Part shown: piece by piece, positions 38,001 through 48,492 of the stretch
How positions within the stretch are numbered: position 1 is the stretch's first letter
Layout of the letters: each line of letters begins with the position of its first letter
NCBI GenBank assembly: GCA_025267735.1
Contig: CM046301.1
Location: forward strand, 57,927,872-57,991,871
Origin: Mactra quadrangularis
Taxonomy: Eukaryota; Mollusca; Bivalvia; Venerida; Mactridae
Length of the DNA stretch: 64,000 nt
Reading direction: 5' to 3'
The notes under the pieces: model-generated
Databases searched by the model: none
Seen by the model: only the letters and a program-made list of their open reading frames with translations
Told to the model about the DNA's origin: nothing
Translations under genes and position numbers: made by a program

Positions 38001-41000
38001 TGTCATAAAACATGTCACGAAAATAAAAAAAAAATACTTACTTACTAACTTACAGCGAGCAACTAAAAAAATCACAAGTGTGAAAAATGCGTTAGTACCA
38101 AAAAACTCAAATTTTTCAAAACTTTTTACGTCACATTTGAAGTTGTGAAAATGCGTTTCTATGCTCGTATGAAATTTGTATGCTAACGTGTTTTTCACAC
38201 AAGTTGTGAAAAACACGGGTTGTGAAAAATGAGGTTCAACAGTATTTTGTATAAATTGTTTTAGTAATACAATACTATGAAGACAATGAAGATACTGAAA
38301 TGCCTGAAAATGAAGATATAAAGTCGTTGGATTATTACATGGTAAAGTTATATATAAATATATATATGTACTATTTATGTATTATTTTCTGTTAATACTG
38401 GCTTCCGGGCGTTATCTTAATATGGTACCCTACACCCCTACATCACTAAAAACATGCTTAAACTACGAGGTCATATTAAACCCCACTCAAAATATAGTGC
38501 CACAAGAATGCTTTTAAATAAGCCAATGTCTATGGACTTAATGGTTCATCAATAGTTGGAATTGACAATAACGACCAAGTGGGTGGGGTAACTAAATATA
38601 TGAAAGATAATCATTAATTCTGATTGTTTTTATATATTTGGTAGGAGATGCATCAAGTTTATTGACATGACTATGGAAAATATAAAACACTAAACAAAAT
38701 ACGCATTTAGAATGGAATGAAAACATTTGCCTTACCTTGAAATAGCCTTCCTGTTGTGAGTCCAAACACATTATCAAACGACTTTTTTCATAAATCCAAA
38801 TGTTGATATATGTCCATGTAACAGTTAACAGTGTCTTGTGGAGAGTCACACAAAAAAATATTTCCAAATAGTCAATATTAAATTTTAACACAACACTGTC
38901 ATTACATGTTTCCACTTTTAGTTTGTGTCACAGGGGCCCGATGAAAATTTTCATTTTTTGTACAGTGAACTCGACAGTTCCGGGTCATCGACAATTCCGG
39001 GTCACTTTTTTGAAATAGTACAAATGATTCCTAAATAATTTAATATTTTGATTATATGATAGTTAAGTCATGTACACTAACCACTTAGCTACCGTTACAC
39101 AAACTTTCCATGTTAACATTTCTCTACCGGAAATCATAGTCATGAAACACTAAACAGCGTCTTTTCCAACCAATGCGAAAGTACGTGAACGTTTCGTCCA
39201 TGCGTTCGAAAAAACAGCGATTTATACCCACAATTTAGATAAAATAAGTCCTTATTGCACATCATTTTTGCTGGAAATTTATCGGTGAACACGATTTAAT
39301 TCATAGATTTTTAAAATTTAATTACTGTTTGACAATAATGTAGACAATTTGACCTGGTAAGCACGTGACAATTTCGGGTCAAAACTTAACCCGTATTATA
39401 CACTGTATACAATCAATTATTTTAATTAAAAAGTATTTTTTTAAACATTTAAAATAGATTTTATACATAATTTTATCCCATATGTAAAATATTTGTTAAT
39501 TAAATACAATTATTGTTTGATATTTTGAGTTTTACTTTTTACACGCATCTAATTGTATTTATGGTACTTGTTTTTATATGCAATAGGTAATTGCAAGTGA
39601 CATGATTAGATCTTTAATTTACGAGCTGTATTTTTGTTTAACTTGGAAGAAAATATGAGATAAAGTCTTTATTGGCAAAAGGTTGGCTGTTTTTATTATT
39701 TTAACCCTGTTGAGACCACTCCGGATTAAAGAGACAAGCATCTGTCACGTGACCCGGAATTGGCAAGTGCGACCCGTAACTATCGAGTTTGCAACATGCA
39801 ATTTCGAAAATTGTAGGAAATTACAAGCAAATAAACCCTATTAATTTATTATAGCATGGTAAGGTGGAAGTATTTGTTTATCAATTTATGCAGTTTTGAT
39901 TACCACAACTTTCGTTTTGAAGAGACACGCATCGTTTGTTTCGTTACTGACCCGGAACTGTCGAGTTCACTGTACTCTCAATATATACAACATGAAGGAA
40001 AAATCTCATCAGGCCCCTTTGACACAAACTAAAAGTGGAAAATTTGAATATGGGTCACCTAGGGTCAAAAACTAGCTCACATAGCTAACAGTTTATTGCT
40101 CAAAAGAGTTTGAACATGGGTCATCTTGAATGAGTAACTTTTTTTCACATTTTTTACTCAATTAAACTAGGTCAGGATGTTTCTATAGGTTAGTGCTCGG
40201 AAGAATTCAAACATGGGTCATCTCGAATGGAAAACAAGATCACAGAAGTTAAAAAAAGAAAAACCTTGTTAACACTGTAGTGGCTACTGTTTAGAATGTT
40301 ATATCCTGGAAGTTGGTCTGAAAATTGTTTTGATGATTTCTAGGTCAAGTTTAAATATTGGTCGCGTGGGTTCACAAATTAGGTCACACAGCCCAAATAT
40401 GGAAAAAAAACCTTATGAACGCATTATTGGTCACATTCTTTATTCAATTGTTATCCAACTTGGTCCGGATGTTTGCCTAGGTAATTGCTTGGATAAGTTT
40501 GACCACGGATCATCTTGGATGAAAAACTACTTCACAGGAGCTAAAGGTTACATGCCACTAAAACATCTGTCTGACAGGCAGATGTAATGACTAATGAATC
40601 AGATTCCCATACAGGTCATCGCCCTATACAAAACCTACATTTGAGGCATTTGGTGCGATGGAAGTGTGATAAACCATTACAAAATAAATCATTCTTACTT
40701 TGTTCATATATGCACCAATGGTACTTAGGTAAGAGATAAAGGGTCATCATGGCCCTCTTGGTAAGTTTTACTTCTGGTTTATTAAACTAAAGTTATATTT
40801 CATGAATCAAAATCAAAATAGACAATATTCATTTGTTAAAATGTACATATGCCTTTTTATTTAATAGTCTCTTGGTTTTTTGTGATAAACAGTACATCAA
40901 CACATACTTTGTTGCATTATGCCGACTACGGTTGTAGCTATTACCACTTGCAGAATCAATTTTAAGTTAACTAGTATTGAATAACTTTGTATTTAAACAT

Positions 41001-44000
41001 TTAGAAATAATATTTCTACTTTACTTTGATACATTTGCTTATGACAAAATATTCAACTATGCAATTGTTTCCATTTCAGATAATCCATGAAGGAGTAATA
41101 ATATGCGCTGAGCATAATCTTGAGAAAACAGTGACTATGTTTAATCGTATAAAAGAAGAATCACAAACACATGCAGATTTGAACGCCTCACATAAGGCAA
41201 CATCGAAAGGTAAAAATCTATACGCATCTTATTATCTTACAGTGTAAATTTACTGCTGAAAAAAATTAAATAGCGATAAAAATAATATTCAATTATAAAT
41301 AAGTTCTTTGTCACAAACGCCTATTTCAATAAAACAAAATGAACAAATCAAACAGCTTATCAGACATTTTCAAAATGACAACGTTCCAATTCTATTAATT
41401 TTAGTTAAGTTAACATTATTTGATGTGTTCATGTAGAAATTATTAAATGAAACACTAATCTTAATGAAATATTATTTGCACAACAGAACACACTTTTAAA
41501 ACAGAGGTACTGACACAGTAAGCTTGGAAAATGCTTTTCAAGTTATTTTGATGATACATGTACTTATACATGTATTCATTGCAAAGTTACATCTGCAATT
41601 GTTATAATTCTGCAATAATGCAACCCGCGTTTGACTGAGATTTAAAATTTAAATGACAAAATAAAAGAAAAACAGCATTAGTTCCCCTATGTCAAGTTGT
41701 ATGTTGGAACTATTTTGTATTTAAAGTACGTGTACTATTTAACTTCCACAATGGCGTTCCGCAGAACGGCCTTTTTTCGAACGTTGTCGTGTGAAATGAC
41801 AATATCCATCAATATCAACTTTGGACGATGCATAATTCCAAATCCTTTAACTTATATTTGATACCATGAGCGTTGAATAGTAGAAAAGAAAGTAGTTTTG
41901 TACAAATATCAAAGTGATATCCATTGTTAATAATCAATTGGGATTTACTAACTTTTAGGAATCGATCAGAGACTCCAATGTAATTGTCCATTGTATATGT
42001 CTTCAAACAGTTTAATGAATTGTAAATAATGATGTTCTTTCAGAAACAGCACCAACCAACAATACTGATTCGGAATCACAACCACCAAACAAAACTTATT
42101 CAGAATCACCACCGCCAAACAATACTGATTCAGACTCACAACCACCAACCAACAATACTGATTCAGAATCACAACCACCAAATAAAACTTATTCAGATTC
42201 ACAACCACCAAACCAAAGTGATACAGAATCACATTCACCAAACAATACTGATTCAGAATCACAACCACCAAACAATACTGATTCAGAATCACAACCACCA
42301 AACAATTCTGATACAGAATCACAACCACCAAACAATTCTGATACAGAATCACAACCACCAAACAATTCTGATACAGAATCACAACCACCAAACAATACTG
42401 ATTCAGAATCACAACCACCAAACAATACTGATTCAGAATCACAACCACCAAACAATACTGATTCAGAATCACAACCACCAAACAATACTGATACAGAATC
42501 ACAACCACCAAACAATACTGATTCAGAATCACTACCACAAAACAATACTGATTTAAAAACAAAACCAACCAACAATACTGATACAGAATCACAACCACCT
42601 AACAATACTGATACAGAATCACAACCAACCAACAATACTGAAACAGAATCACAACCACCAAACAATACTGATACAGATTCACAACCACCAAACAATACTG
42701 ATTCAGAATCAAAACCAACCGACAATACTGATTTAAAAACAAAACCAACCAACAATACTGATACAGAATCACAACCACCAAACAAAACTGATACAGAATC
42801 ACAACCACCAAACAATACTGATTCAGAATCACAACCACCAAACAATACTGATACAGAATCACAACCACCAAACAATACTGATTCCGAATCACAACCACCA
42901 AACAAAACTGATACAGAATCACAACCACCAAACAATACTGATTCAGAATCACTACCACAAAACAATACTGATTTAAAAACAAAACCAACCAACAATACTG
43001 ATACAGAATCACAACCACCTAACAATACTGATACAGAATCACAACCGACCAACAATACCGATACAGAATCACAACCACCAAACAATACTGATACAGATTC
43101 ACAACCACCAAAAAATACTGATTCAGAATCAAAACCAACCAACAATACTGATTTAAAAACAAAACCAACCAACAATAGTGATTCAGAATCGCAACCACCA
43201 AACAAAACTGATACAGAATCACAACCACCAAACAATACTGATTCAGAATCACAACCACCAAACAAAACTGATACAGAATCACTACCACCAAACAATACTG
43301 ATTCAGGATCACAACCACCAAATAAAACTGATTCAGAATCACAACCACCAAACAATACTGATTCAGAATCACAACCACCAAACAATACAGATACAGAATC
43401 ACAACCACCAAACAAAACTGATTCAGAATCACAACCACCAAACAAAACTGATTCAGAATCACAACCACCAAACAATACTGATACAAAACCACAACCACCA
43501 AACAATACTGATTCAGAATCACATCCACCAAACAATACTGATTTAAAAACAAAACCAACCAAAAATACTGGTTCAGAATCAAAACCAACCAACAATACTG
43601 ATTCGGAATCGCAACCACCAAACAAAACTGATTCAGAATCACAACCACCAAACAAAACTGATTCAGAATCACAACCACCAAACAATACTGATTCAGAATC
43701 ACAACCACCAAACAATAGTGATTCAGAATCACAACCACCAAACAATACTGAATCAGAATCACAACCACCAAACAATACTGATACAGAATTACAACCACCA
43801 AACAATACTGATTCAGAATCAAAACCAACCAACAATAATGATTCAGAATACAAACCACCAAACAATACTGATTCAGAATCACAACCACCACACAATACTG
43901 ATACAGAATCACAACCACCAAACAATACTGATACAAAATCACAACCACCAAACAATACTGATACAGAATCACAACCACCAAACAATACTGATTCAAAATC

Positions 44001-47000
44001 ATATCTTCCAAACAAAACTGATTCAGAATCACTACCACCAAACAATACTGATACAGAATCGCAACCGCCAAACAATACTGATACAGAATCACAACCACCA
44101 AACAAAACTGATTCAGAATCGCAACCACCAAACAAAACTGATACAGAATCACAACCACCAAACAAAACTGATACAGAATCACAACCACCAAACAATACTG
44201 ATACAGAATCACAACCACCAAAAAATACTGATTCAGACTCACAACCACCAACCAACAATACTGATTCAGAATCACAACCACCAAACAATACTGATTCAGA
44301 ATCACAACCACCAAACAATACTGATTCAAAATCACCATCAACCAGCGTTGATCATCCATTTAGCAGTATAAATGGTATGTTGCAGGTGAGTTGACCTTAG
44401 TCAAGGCTTCTTAAGCTTCCTTTTCCTATTGGCACATTGGTTGCTTATACCTAGTATTTTTGTGTTGATATTAAATATATATTTCGCTTAGGCTAACGAT
44501 CATATTTATAGTGATATGAGTGCAATCACTTATTTAGGTTCACAGAGTCAAAGTAAATTTCTTCTAGGACAAGATAGTGAGCATAACTGGTTTGTTCGAA
44601 TATCCACTTTCAATTTAAATATAAACCATGACACATAACAACTAAAGTTCGTCATTGATTTTATTTATTATTTGATAGTATACGAGGGGTGATCCAGAAA
44701 ATTCGGACTGGTAATCTAGTGATAGCAATATTAACCACACATACATGTCTATGAATTATACACCAAACTTGAGCAAACAATCCCCATTCAATGCGGGAAA
44801 CACATTAATCTTCATCCAATCCGTAGCAAACCATTTTTTGGCGGCGCAGCTCAAATTTCATGACGTAAGACGGTTAGATGCATTGCCGTGAACTATAAAA
44901 TAAATAGATGTTTCATAAACTTTATATTGTCTTCAGCATATATATTTCAGATGTCAAAACGTCATGAATTCCATAATGCTGATCTTTTCGTCCGAACATG
45001 ACTTTTTATGTGGGAAAGTACACACTTTCTTACTGAGGTTTGCAGTAATGTGCTGGTGCATCCCGAGATTGTTTTTCCTTATTCGTTTCTAATTTCTGAA
45101 AATATATTAGATTTAAACTAAATCAATCTTTCACGATGAATACAGTATGAGTCTGTCTGATTGAAAGTATATGCACGGTGTTTTGTTCTTTTCTAGGAAT
45201 TGTTTGAATTTCAACATGAAAATACAAGAATGCTGCTTAATATAATAAATGCTCAGGAGAAAAGGATTAGAGTTCTAGAATACCAAAACGGTACCTTTAC
45301 TTTTAATGCATGTATATTATACATTTCGAGACTAATGACATAAAACGGCTTGGATTTATTTTCTTTCTGTAGATACGTTTATTTTTAATGAATTATTTTG
45401 AATTGTACGAAGGTTAAAAAGACAATTGATCAATGCATGCAAATGGAAATCGCGTACAAAGTTTATCTGGAATAAATACTAATTAACTACCATACACACT
45501 ACCCCCAGCACGACCCCCCCCCACACACAAATATATATTTATTTCAGGTCAACAGAACCAAGATTATGCTAAACAAGCTGAAACAATTGACTATGATGCT
45601 TTAGTCTCATTGTCCTATTTTATGGTAAGATTAGAGATTAGTCGTTAAGCTTTACAACAGTAATTATTAATGTAAATTAATCATTGGTGTACACACGTAA
45701 TGTTAGTTACCAAAACAGTCATAAGATGATTAATATGATTCAAGATTACTCTTCATATTCAGATAAAACACACTACAAAAAATAAGCATTTCAGGACTTA
45801 AATTTTAATACCACGCTAAAGATGTGCCGTTCATTCAAGCTTTGCCTAGTCATTCGTAGTAACGAGGGGGGTTTTTAGTTCTGCAAACACATGGTTAATT
45901 ACATTTTCTGCTGTATACAATTGCATACATTTCTTCCATCAATGTCTAACATTGTTTAAAGTAAATAAAGGCCAGTTAATCAGCCTTTTGGATTATGTGT
46001 ATAACGTAACACTTGTATAAATCGTTCAAGCTCTACTGTACAATAGTTTTGATGAATGACAATTATTCTTTTCAGTCAATACATAAAATACATCTGACAA
46101 ATGCTGAAAACAGTTTTGAGAGAATACAGGGTTTGTTCAAGAAAACATTACGAAGAGTTGTATCGAATAAATATGACTGGAGTTTCAAGAAACAACGTTT
46201 GAATAATGAAAATAAGGTCGACAACAGGTTATCGTCACCAATAGGTAGAACTTCTTCGGATATAGGAGAGCAAATACACGAAGTAGATAGAGATGTATCA
46301 ACATGCTGTGTGTTGTTGCATAATGTCTTGAAACGCATACAAGGGGTTCCAGAAATGTATGTCAGAAATTATGATAATTACAATGGTTTAAATGCCAAGC
46401 TACAACGTGATTTGGGAAAAGTAATTTCACAACATAACAAAGCACGACAGACACAGTATGCGATGGTAGAAAAATTGAAAAATACAACAGAACCTAATCA
46501 AGTAGGAAACACGAAAGGTAAAATCTCATTATAAGTTAGTTATGTTTACTTTGCAGACCTTTAGAATTCATTGTCAGACAAGAAGTACACCTATGAACAA
46601 ATGCAAACAAAAATTTGTCTAGTTTATCTCACACTGTTGGATGAAGATTCGCTCAACATTGGTCCTTAGTTTCCATCTACTTAAATATCTATTTTTTCTT
46701 AATATTCGTCTGTAAAATTTATCAAGCAATTATTACTCTTTCTTTACAGAAAAAACATTCTTTCATACTGATTTTTGCCATTTCCTATACAGAAACTAAT
46801 AAAATATCAACTATGATGGTTTTGAATAATTTGCATGTTGCACATACATGTGTCAGAAAAGAAGTCAACGTTTAAGACATACAAAATAATAATTTAATTT
46901 GAATAAACGCCGTTTATCACCAATATTAGGTGATGGTTATATACGACAACGGCTTACATAACCGGATTTCCTAGACATAATGCTTTACTTGTGCATGTTA

Positions 47001-47910
47001 AACCTAGCACAAGGAATCAGATTTTAGTAGGATATATATAAGGTTAAGTAGGAAAAGGCGATTCACAGCCAGGAATCAAACAATACGTTTTGTTTATAAA
47101 CATTCTGTTTTTGTCATTCAGTGGTTCTACAACTCTATTATCATCGTTTTGATAATGTTATGATGAAAATAGTGAGATGGATTGGCAACAAGATGAAAGA
47201 TAAGCTGGCAGTATGGAAAACGGATGTCACAGTAGAGTACTGTACAAAACCAGAGAAACTAAAGCCTTATTCACCTGTATTAGTGTTATATATCAATTCT
47301 TCAAGATTAGTTACTGACAGTTACGCTGCTATTAAAGGGATCAATTTAGAAGGTAAATATGAAATAGATAAAAAGCAGCATCGTTGCTCTACTAATTACT
47401 GTATTTCCCTGGAGTGATAGTTTAAGGAAACACGTTTCCAATAATGTCAGTTAGTTAAGTTGGTTTCATACGGCTATTTTCAATTTGTTACAGCTTTTTA
47501 TGAGTACGCATTAGTTCCCGACTCAGTGTTTAATTACATTGTGTCTGCAAATCATCAAAAGTAAGTTAACGACCACATTGTTCATTGTTTAACCCGTCTT
47601 TTTCATAATTATCACATTGCAATATGTTAACAAAACTTAAGCTAACTTAACATTGAATGAGTCGATTTAATATTATTTAGTTGTTATATTTTCAGTTACA
47701 GACCGACGGCATATTGCACTCGTAGCATTTCATCACATTGATGTTGATTTTGCTACTATGGAAAAGGGTACTATTGTTGGACCAGAATTCGATGGTATTG
47801 CTGGTGTACATCACATGGCGTTCTTAACTGAAAAGGGTGTATACGAATGTAAAGAAAATGAAGTTGCAGTAAATAACATCGTTTCATTCGTTATAAGCCT
47901 AAGTAAATGA
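26004..47910 (+). CDS. Gene B: expanded family member, 14 coding exons, 1513 aa, with a giant repeat exon
   Basis: Exons: 26004-26066, 28261-28363, 28716-28801, 29478-29922, 31043-31185, 35149-35242, 38265-38341, 41080-41209, 42044-44385, 45197-45290, 45548-45624, 46076-46517, 47122-47352 and 47696-47910 (TGA). All junctions are phase-compatible and total 4542 nt. The start MGQSDSKGK is a strong myristoylation-type context (Gly2, Ser6, Lys7). Helical modules of the ELFERHGNDL type occur at residues 22-55, 281-311 and 1162-1192; coiled-coil exons at 85-232 and 1219-1365; acidic linkers lie between. Residues 382-1161 are the decapeptide array. The C-terminal domain (1366-1513) keeps VLVLYINSSRL and ALVAFHH but has SRLVTD and AGVHHM in place of SRLGTD and LGGIFD. 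Function unknown. Exons 31043 and 41080 are the least certain, lacking a close paralogous exon. Confidence 0.8.
27040..28020 (+). pseudogene. Decayed non-LTR reverse transcriptase fragment in gene B intron
   Basis: The remnants follow ORF2 order: SLGVKQGEPLYPLLFILF near 27170, LLFTDDVVLL near 27297 (FADD eroded to FTDD) and VVPILTYSPEVWGF near 27372. After frame changes come RIRF-like and HNLEIK near 27850, then a Cys/His motif C-N-I-C ... E-Y-H-V-L-L-C-C near 27928-27980. The thumb and connecting parts are deleted. It is related to the element at 21286-23305 but in opposite orientation and much older. Confidence 0.75.
29153..29205. repeat. Pentanucleotide microsatellite
   Basis: GTGGT repeats pass directly into GGCGT repeats: two related pentamers in one tract. 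It lies in the intron between the exons at 28716 and 29478. Confidence 0.85.
31588..33348. mobile_element. Foldback element with palindromes at both ends, about 1.76 kb
   Basis: The left palindrome 31588-31708 has about 50-nt arms (AAGTAAGGGATATACC and inverse) around a GCGCGTTAGCGCC centre. The right palindrome 33176-33253 has arms starting ATCTGATGTGTTGGAC. A perfect 12-bp inverted repeat TAAACCACAGCT / AGCTGTGGTTTA (31708-31719 and 33337-33348) ties the two sides together. The word ATTGGAC is shared with 11386-12735. No transposase is seen. It sits in the intron between the exons at 31043 and 35149. Confidence 0.65.
33349..35148. other. Intron sequence of gene B without recognised features
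   Basis: AT-rich; the 64-residue frame at 34319-34513 has no family resemblance and no splice partner. Confidence 0.4.
35316..35605. repeat. Long inverted repeat with an extra third arm to about 35760
   Basis: The left arm AATTACCCATAACGTTCC... (35316-35450) and the right arm, ending ...GGAACGTTTAGGGTAATT (35605), are inverse copies. A third copy in left-arm orientation follows directly (35615-35760: CATTCGGAAC, CTCGGCCATTCGC, TTTTGAAACTA, CGATAGTTTAG). It is a foldback transposon with a partial tandem copy, starting about 75 bp after the exon at 35149. Confidence 0.7.
36281..38240. mobile_element. Non-autonomous hAT-like element, 1960 bp, compound
   Basis: Terminal inverted repeats open GTTGAACCTCATTTTTCAC, followed by alternating TTTTTCACAA and TTGTGAAAAA words. 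An exact 8-bp duplication AGTATTTT lies at 36273-36280 and 38241-38248. In the middle (37418-37450) an outward end, TGAAAAATGAGGTTCAA, abuts an inward end, GTTGAACCTCATTTTTCAC, so two elements of 1.15 and 0.8 kb stand back to back and may have inserted together. No transposase frame is present. Confidence 0.85.
38910..40042. mobile_element. Older inverted-repeat element hosting a nested MITE
   Basis: CCACTTTTAGTTTGTGTCAC followed by AGGGGCC at the left (38911-38938) is repeated inversely as GGCCCCTTTGACACAAACTA and AAAGTGG at the right (40013-40040). Between the arms almost everything is the mariner-like element 38963-39972, so the host was only about 120 bp: two arms with a short middle. Confidence 0.65.
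38963..39972. mobile_element. Mariner-like MITE with TA target site
   Basis: A 1010-bp element with perfect inverted ends CAGTGAACTCGACAGTTCCG (the match extends through GGTC), flanked by TA on both sides (38961-38962 and 39973-39974). Additional CCCGGAA/TTCCGGG words lie inside. Ends beginning CAGT at a TA site are typical of Tc1/mariner elements; no transposase is seen. Confidence 0.8.
40045..40600 (+). repeat. Degenerate interspersed/tandem repeat of GGGTCATCT type
   Basis: The words TTTGAACATGGGTCATC, GGTCAAAAACTAGCTCAC, AGAAAAACCTTGTTAACACT and ACTTGGTCCGGATGTTTGCC recur with drift (40046, 40110, 40210, 40360, 40420). The 85-residue frame at 40330-40587 is a chance frame in this repeat. 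From memory such blocks are common in bivalve genomes. Confidence 0.55.
42044..44385 (+). repeat. Coding minisatellite exon of gene B: about 76 x 30 bp, decapeptide NNTDSESQPP
   Basis: A single exon (acceptor CAG at 42041-42043, donor GTGAGT at 44386) of 2342 nt, open from end to end in the frame demanded by its neighbours, encoding 780 residues. The main unit is NNTDSESQPP; variants include NNTDTESQPP, NKTDSESQPP, NNSDTESQPP and NNTDLKTKPT. Each typical unit has an N-x-T sequon, an acidic Ser/Thr patch suitable for casein kinase 2, and an S-Q dipeptide. A 420-bp higher-order block (42511-42930) is repeated at 42931-43350. By phase (1 to 0) and position the exon stands where other modules have a 25-residue linker, so it is an expanded linker, probably disordered. 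The open frames on the minus strand are by-products of a 30-bp period. Confidence 0.85.
44686..45010. mobile_element. Possible mariner-like remnant
   Basis: ACGAGGGGTGATCCAGAAAA at about 44682 resembles the terminal repeat style of mariner elements. No matching right end was found and no transposase frame is readable. Confidence 0.25.
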
Positions 47911-48186
47911 TGATCATTTCATTATTACACGTTCCTGGAGGTAAATCTTAGTAAAACGGCAGTGGTGAGGAAAGCGGATTTGAAGGGATTTAATTTTTGT
48001 GTAAATTTGTATAGAGTTACTTGTCATTGATATAAAAATATATAACATATATGACATATTAAACTAACATTTGAGCTTGTTAACCAAGTATGCGTGTACA
48101 AGGTCGTATAATTGCTTTATTGCAGTGTAAACTAGAGTATATGAACAGTGATGATTTTTATCTATTGACAATACTGCCCTCATACA

Positions 48187-48479
48187 TTTTTAATTTATTT
48201 ATTGGATTTAACGCCGTATCAACACATTTTAGGTCATTTCACGGAGTCCAGCGCACCTAACCTAGCTTTCCTGGACCTTTGTCTATAACCAGTACTCACC
48301 TACCCTTCGACAACCCGGAAACTTCTTCATATTATCTAATCAATGGAGGAAAATTGACATTACTGTCTAATTTTCATGGAAGGGTATAACCTCTCCGGTG
48401 GGATTTGAATCCGTATCCCCCCTCGGGACACGAGATTCCGAATCCCGACGCGCTACCAATTGCGCTATCGACCCGGGTT
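48187..48479 (-). mobile_element. Full-length tRNA-derived SINE, minus strand
   Basis: Same family and length (293 bp) as 18207-18499, in reverse orientation. A perfect 13-bp duplication CTGCCCTCATACA occurs at 48174-48186 and 48480-48492. A box (minus strand): TAGCGCAATTGG. B box: GGATTCAAATCCC, one base from ideal. It lies about 280 bp after the gene B stop, probably in the 3' UTR. Confidence 0.85.
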
Positions 48480-48492
48480 CTGCCCTCATACA

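Noticed and set aside
40330..40587. An 85-residue protein-coding gene
   Set aside because: It lies in a degenerate repeat with recurring GGGTCATC words and has no splice partners or family similarity.
42189..44359. Very long minus-strand open frames (709 and 446 codons) across the repeat
   Set aside because: They result from a 30-bp repeat, a multiple of three, having no stop in those frames. The plus-strand NNTDSESQPP frame fits both splice junctions and the phases of neighbouring gene B exons.
42029..44371. Plus-strand frame reading QNHNHQTILI repeats
   Set aside because: It is shifted relative to the phase required by the upstream (41209) and downstream (45197) exons and starts inside the intron before the acceptor.
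42044..44385. CRISPR array
   Set aside because: Repeats of 30 bp are contiguous with no unique spacers, and the context is a eukaryotic intron-containing gene.
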